This document shows positions 60,896 to 64,000 of a stretch of 64,000 nt of DNA, one piece after another. The position numbers and the translations under genes are program-made. Source of the stretch: Rhodobiaceae bacterium (GTDB lineage: Bacteria; Pseudomonadota; Alphaproteobacteria; Rhizobiales; Tepidamorphaceae); NCBI GenBank assembly GCA_020637895.1, contig JACKJP010000006.1:62001-126000 (forward strand), in the 5' to 3' direction. Numbering within the stretch: the first letter of the stretch is position 1; each line of letters starts with the position of its first letter. The notes under the pieces are model-generated. The model ran no database searches. It saw only the letters and a program-made list of their open reading frames with translations, and had not been told where the DNA came from.

Positions 60896-62104
60896 TCAAG
60901 CCGTCGCCAGCCCACCGGGCCTGGCCTGAAACGGCCTGAAGCCCATCAGGATCGCCATGGCGGCGAGGCCCATGACGAATGAGCCGACATACATCGGTGT
61001 GTAGGTGCCTAAACCGTCGTAGATCAGGCCGCCGAGAAGGGGCCCGGACGACATGCCCAGGCTGCCCGCCATGGCGGTGCCGCCAATGATGGTGCCCATC
61101 ATTCGCAGGGGAAAATTCTCACGGATGATGACGGCATAGAGCGGCATGGTCCCCGCATAGATGAAGCCGACAAACATCGCGACGGCATAAAAGCCGCCAA
61201 TCTGCGTCACGAACGCATAGGCCAGAACGCCGACCGCCTGTGCGAGGAGGCCGGCGACGAGGACCCGCTGCGCGCCCAGCCGGTCTCCTGCCAGGCCAAA
61301 GCCGATACGGCCGAACATTCCGGCAAGACCTTCAAGGGAATAGATCGATACGGCCGCGACGATCGGGATGCCGCACGTCACCGCATAGCTGACCGTATGG
61401 AAGATCGGGCCGGAATGCGTGGCGCAGCAGAAGAAATTCGCCAGCATCAGCGTGATGAATTGCGGCGAGCGGACAGCGTCCCGGATGGTCATGTCCGATT
61501 GAGGTTCGTTTGTTGTGCCCGTATCCAAACCGATCTCGAGGGCAGGTGGTCTGCGTAGCAGCAGCGACACGGGGATCATCACCACCGCCGCGATCGCTGC
61601 AATGATCATCATGGAGCCGCGCCAGTCATGTCGCTCGATCAGCCATGCCGCGAGCGGGGCCATGGTCATCGGCGCCATGCCCATGCCGGCGGAGACCAGC
61701 GAGACGGCAAGCCCGCGCTGCGTGTCGAACCAGCCGGTAACCGCCGCCATCATCGGGGCGAAGATCGCCGCGGTCGCAGCCCCGAGCAGAAGACCGAACA
61801 CAAGCTGAAACTCGATCAGGGACTGGGCCCGGCTCGCAAGCGCGAGACTTGCTGCAATAACGACGGAGCCGGCGAGCACGACGGGGCGGGGTCCGAAGCG
61901 ATCGGAGAGATTGCCCCACACCATGCTTCCCGCAGCCATGGCGAGAAAGCCGATCGTCATTGCGACCGAAATGCCGGTGACCGACCAGCCGGTATCAGCG
62001 GCCATGGCCTGCAGGAATACGGGCAGGGAGAACATGGCGCCAATGGCGACGCAGCCAAGCAGGCCGCCCGCGGCGACAATGACCCAGCGATAAGGGGCGT
62101 TCAT
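60896..62104 (-). CDS. MFS transporter (monocarboxylate/oxalate-like)
   Basis: This 402-residue protein has 12 hydrophobic helices. The motif 'GNLSDRFGPRPVVLAGSVVIAASLALASRAQS' between helices 2 and 3 and 'RIGFGLAGDRLGAQRVLVAGLLAQAVG' in the second half identify the superfamily. The substrate is unknown. It converges with the BcsS gene 29 bases away. Confidence 0.9.
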   Translation of the reverse strand: MNAPYRWVIVAAGGLLGCVAIGAMFSLPVFLQAMAADTGWSVTGISVAMTIGFLAMAAGSMVWGNLSDRFGPRPVVLAGSVVIAASLALASRAQSLIEFQLVFGLLLGAATAAIFAPMMAAVTGWFDTQRGLAVSLVSAGMGMAPMTMAPLAAWLIERHDWRGSMMIIAAIAAVVMIPVSLLLRRPPALEIGLDTGTTNEPQSDMTIRDAVRSPQFITLMLANFFCCATHSGPIFHTVSYAVTCGIPIVAAVSIYSLEGLAGMFGRIGFGLAGDRLGAQRVLVAGLLAQAVGVLAYAFVTQIGGFYAVAMFVGFIYAGTMPLYAVIIRENFPLRMMGTIIGGTAMAGSLGMSSGPLLGGLIYDGLGTYTPMYVGSFVMGLAAMAILMGFRPFQARPGGLATA

Positions 62105-62151
62105 GCGTTGCTCCGAAAGGCAGGCGGCGGACGGGTGTGCCTCACCGGGCC

Positions 62152-62598
62152 TCAGCCCTGCGAAGGTTTCCAGTCGGGTGCGGGGATGACGTTGATCATC
62201 CAGGGAATTCCGAACCTGTCGACGAGCGAGCCGAAGCCCGGAGACCAGAATGTCTCGCCAAATGGCATTGCCTGCCTGCCGCCGTCGGAAAGCGCGTCAT
62301 ACCAGCGGCGCGCCTCGGCGGCGTCCTCGGTATGAAGGGTCACGTCAAAGCCGTTCTTGGGTTTTGCGATATTGGGCGCCCAGCCGGTATCCATATCGGC
62401 GCCCATCAGCGACTGGTCGCCGATGTCGAGCCAGCAATGCATCAGCCAGTTCTTGTACTTCTCGTCGGTGATCGGCATGCCGGGAGGTGCGTCGCCATAG
62501 GGCATGGCGGCCTTGATCGTGCCGCCCAGAACCTTGGCATAGAATTCGAAAGCCTCGCGGCATTGTCCCTGAAAGCTCAGGCTGGTCACGATTTTCAC
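62152..62598 (-). CDS. VOC-family PhnB-like protein
   Basis: This 148-residue protein has the VOC repeat ('TSLSFQGQCREAFEFYAKVLGGTIKAAMPYGD', 'DVTLHTEDAAEARRWYDALSDGGRQAMPFGETFWSPGFGSLVDRFGIPWMINV'). PhnB-type members have unknown substrates. AAGGAGAT lies 6 nt before GTG 62598, the chosen start. It is 47 bases downstream of the MFS gene's start region and transcribed the same way toward it. Confidence 0.88.
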   Translation of the reverse strand: MKIVTSLSFQGQCREAFEFYAKVLGGTIKAAMPYGDAPPGMPITDEKYKNWLMHCWLDIGDQSLMGADMDTGWAPNIAKPKNGFDVTLHTEDAAEARRWYDALSDGGRQAMPFGETFWSPGFGSLVDRFGIPWMINVIPAPDWKPSQG

Positions 62599-62714
62599 GG
62601 GCAGATCTCCTTGCGGCCGATGCTTCTTGTTCAGGTTGCGTCTTGCAACGTTTGGCAAGGCGCTCCGGTTTCGCTGGAAAGCGGCTTCTTTCTCATTGAC
62701 CGGAAATTCAATAT

Positions 62715-62726
62715 GTTGATATCAAC
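62715..62726. promoter_or_regulatory. Palindrome GTTGATATCAAC before MarR gene
   Basis: A perfect 12-bp palindrome 31 bases before the MarR start, in the divergent space with the VOC gene. It is a likely MarR operator. Confidence 0.55.
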
Positions 62727-62756
62727 GTAAATAGATCGGGGAAGTCAAGCGCCGAA

Positions 62757-63221
62757 ATGACAAAGGCCGCCGAGCCCAATTTTGAAACGACCCTGCTGGT
62801 GCGCGATACGTGCCTGTGTCTGCACGTCCAGCGCGCCGCCCGGGCATTGGCGCGCAGTTTCGATGACGCGCTGAAGCCGGCTGGGCTCACGAGCGGTCAA
62901 TTCTCCTTGCTGATGTCGCTCAACCGCCCGGCACCGCCGAATGTCGGAAGCGTCGCGGCTTTGCTTGCCATGGACCGGACGACGCTGACGGCAAATCTCA
63001 AGCCGCTGCAGCGCCAGGGCTATGTCATCTCGGAAACAGACCCTGACGACAGACGGTCGCGCCTCTTGCGACTGACGGATGCGGGTCGCCAGGCCCTGTC
63101 CATTGCGGTGCCGATCTGGAAGCGGCATCATGCGGCGATCGAAACGACATTGCAGAATCCGGACACACTGCGCGGCGAACTCGATGCCCTGTCGGGCCGG
63201 GTCATCCAGTCCGATCGCTAG
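62757..63221 (+). CDS. MarR-family transcriptional regulator
   Basis: This 154-residue protein has 'CLHVQRAARALARSFDDALKPAGLTSGQFSLLMSLNRP' and the winged helix 'VGSVAALLAMDRTTLTANLKPLQRQGYVISETDPDDRRSRLLRLTDAGRQAL'. Two cysteines near residue 20 ('DTCLCLH') could sense oxidants. It is divergent from the VOC-MFS genes and precedes the SDR gene, all likely targets. Confidence 0.9.
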   Translation: MTKAAEPNFETTLLVRDTCLCLHVQRAARALARSFDDALKPAGLTSGQFSLLMSLNRPAPPNVGSVAALLAMDRTTLTANLKPLQRQGYVISETDPDDRRSRLLRLTDAGRQALSIAVPIWKRHHAAIETTLQNPDTLRGELDALSGRVIQSDR

Positions 63222-63292
63222 TTGTGTCCTGGAGCGCATGCGACAGCAATGATGCTGCGTTTTCTTGCCGCCCGCACTGAACGGAAAAAGCC

Positions 63293-64000
63293 ATGAAGGA
63301 TATTCAGATCGATACGGCAATGCCGGTGCTCGTGACGGGCGCCACCGGTTATGTCGCCGGCTGGCTGGTCAAGAAGCTGCTAGAAGCCGGCGTGACGGTC
63401 CATGCCAGCGTGCGCGATCACGAGAATCCGGAGAAGCGGAAATATCTGGACGCGATAGCCGAAAGCGCCCCGGGCACAATCCGCTATTTCAGGTCCGATC
63501 TCCTGCATGAAGGGAGTTTTGCGGAGGCGATGAAGGGATGCTCCATTGTGTTCCACACGGCTTCTCCCTTCACCATCGATGTGCACGACCCCAAGAAGGA
63601 ACTCGTTGACCCCGCCTTGCTTGGAACGCGCAATGTGCTGGAGGAAGCGCGCCGAACGAAGAGCGTGACGCGGGTGGTTCTGACCAGTTCATGCGCCGCG
63701 ATCTATACAGATGCTGCCGATTGCGCCGATGCGCCCGGTGGAATCCTGACCGAGGATGTCTGGAACAGCACGGCATCGCTCGACTACCAGCCTTATTCAT
63801 ATTCCAAGACAGTCGCCGAACGGGAGGCATGGGCGCTGGCCGAAGGCGCGGGCTTCCGGCTCGTCGTGGTCAACCCCTGCATGATCATGGGGCCGGCGAT
63901 TGGCGGCAAGCCGACGTCGGAAAGCTTTTCCATCATCCGCCGGGTCGGATTGGGGGAGCTCAAATCGGGCGCGCCACGTGTCGGCATGGGCTTTGTGGAT
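63293..64000 (+). CDS. Extended SDR, dihydroflavonol reductase-like, cut by right edge
   Basis: The frame runs from ATG 63293 off the window (236 codons seen). The NAD(P) motif is 'VLVTGATGYVAGWLVKKLLEAGVTVHASVRD'. The catalytic Tyr-x3-Lys is in 'YQPYSYSKTVAEREAWALAE', and Ser is in 'VVLTSSCAAIYTD'. Members reduce aldehydes or ketones. Its position after the MarR gene suggests MarR control. Confidence 0.88.
   Translation, partial: MKDIQIDTAMPVLVTGATGYVAGWLVKKLLEAGVTVHASVRDHENPEKRKYLDAIAESAPGTIRYFRSDLLHEGSFAEAMKGCSIVFHTASPFTIDVHDPKKELVDPALLGTRNVLEEARRTKSVTRVVLTSSCAAIYTDAADCADAPGGILTEDVWNSTASLDYQPYSYSKTVAEREAWALAEGAGFRLVVVNPCMIMGPAIGGKPTSESFSIIRRVGLGELKSGAPRVGMGFVD

Overview
The window comes from a GC-rich bacterial genome, most likely an alphaproteobacterium and probably a member of the Hyphomicrobiales (rhizobia-like). 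This is inferred from the fused NarK1-NarK2 transporter with a cysteine-free NarR-type regulator, the BcsS-type outer-membrane protein, a DUF3768 gene on an integrated element, and typical alphaproteobacterial Crp/Fnr-type dyads. I saw no rRNA or tRNA genes and no CRISPR array.

Layout. (1) About 1-5.8 kb, minus strand: a probable defence region. It holds a very large Dna2-like protein (Fe-S PD-(D/E)XK nuclease plus SF1 helicase, cut by the left edge) and a tight two-gene pair of a soluble protein and a four-helix membrane protein that recalls phage lambda RexA/RexB. (2) 6.7-9.0 kb: an HPP-CBS membrane protein, a group III truncated globin and a YbaN-family protein. (3) 9.0-14.8 kb: a sulfur and thiol-redox block with a YeeE/YedE transporter, a periplasmic rhodanese, a MarR-type regulator with four C-terminal cysteines, and thioredoxin- and TlpA-like proteins. 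(4) 14.9-28.2 kb: anaerobic and nitrogen-oxide functions. These are mogA, the O2-independent ubiquinone genes ubiTUV, a Crp/Fnr regulator, nnrS, nsrR and a ccoNOP-type oxidase, then two Rnk-like genes, one frameshifted. (5) 28.4-41.5 kb: one long minus-strand operon, narK-narGHJI-PPIase-hemerythrin-carbonic anhydrase-DUF2478, with a divergent narR. (6) 41.9-52.2 kb: an integrated mobile element with two tyrosine recombinases, an AlpA-like regulator, a candidate HUH Rep protein, a DUF927 helicase and several unknown proteins. (7) 52.5-64 kb: ordinary chromosomal genes plus a small polysaccharide locus (DUF2194 deacetylase-like protein, GT4 glycosyltransferase, membrane protein of unknown family, BcsS).

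How the genes work together. Regions 4 and 5 form a nitrate-respiration module. MogA supplies molybdenum cofactor to NarG, UbiTUV makes quinone without oxygen, NarK moves nitrate and nitrite, NarGHJI reduces nitrate, and NsrR, NnrS, the hemerythrin and the cbb3-type oxidase would handle nitric oxide and low oxygen. NarR and the second Crp/Fnr protein probably control it through the dyads described below.

All calls come from reading the sequence and hand translation. No database search was run. Family names rest on motif recognition, and several start codons were moved from the longest open frame on ribosome-binding-site evidence.
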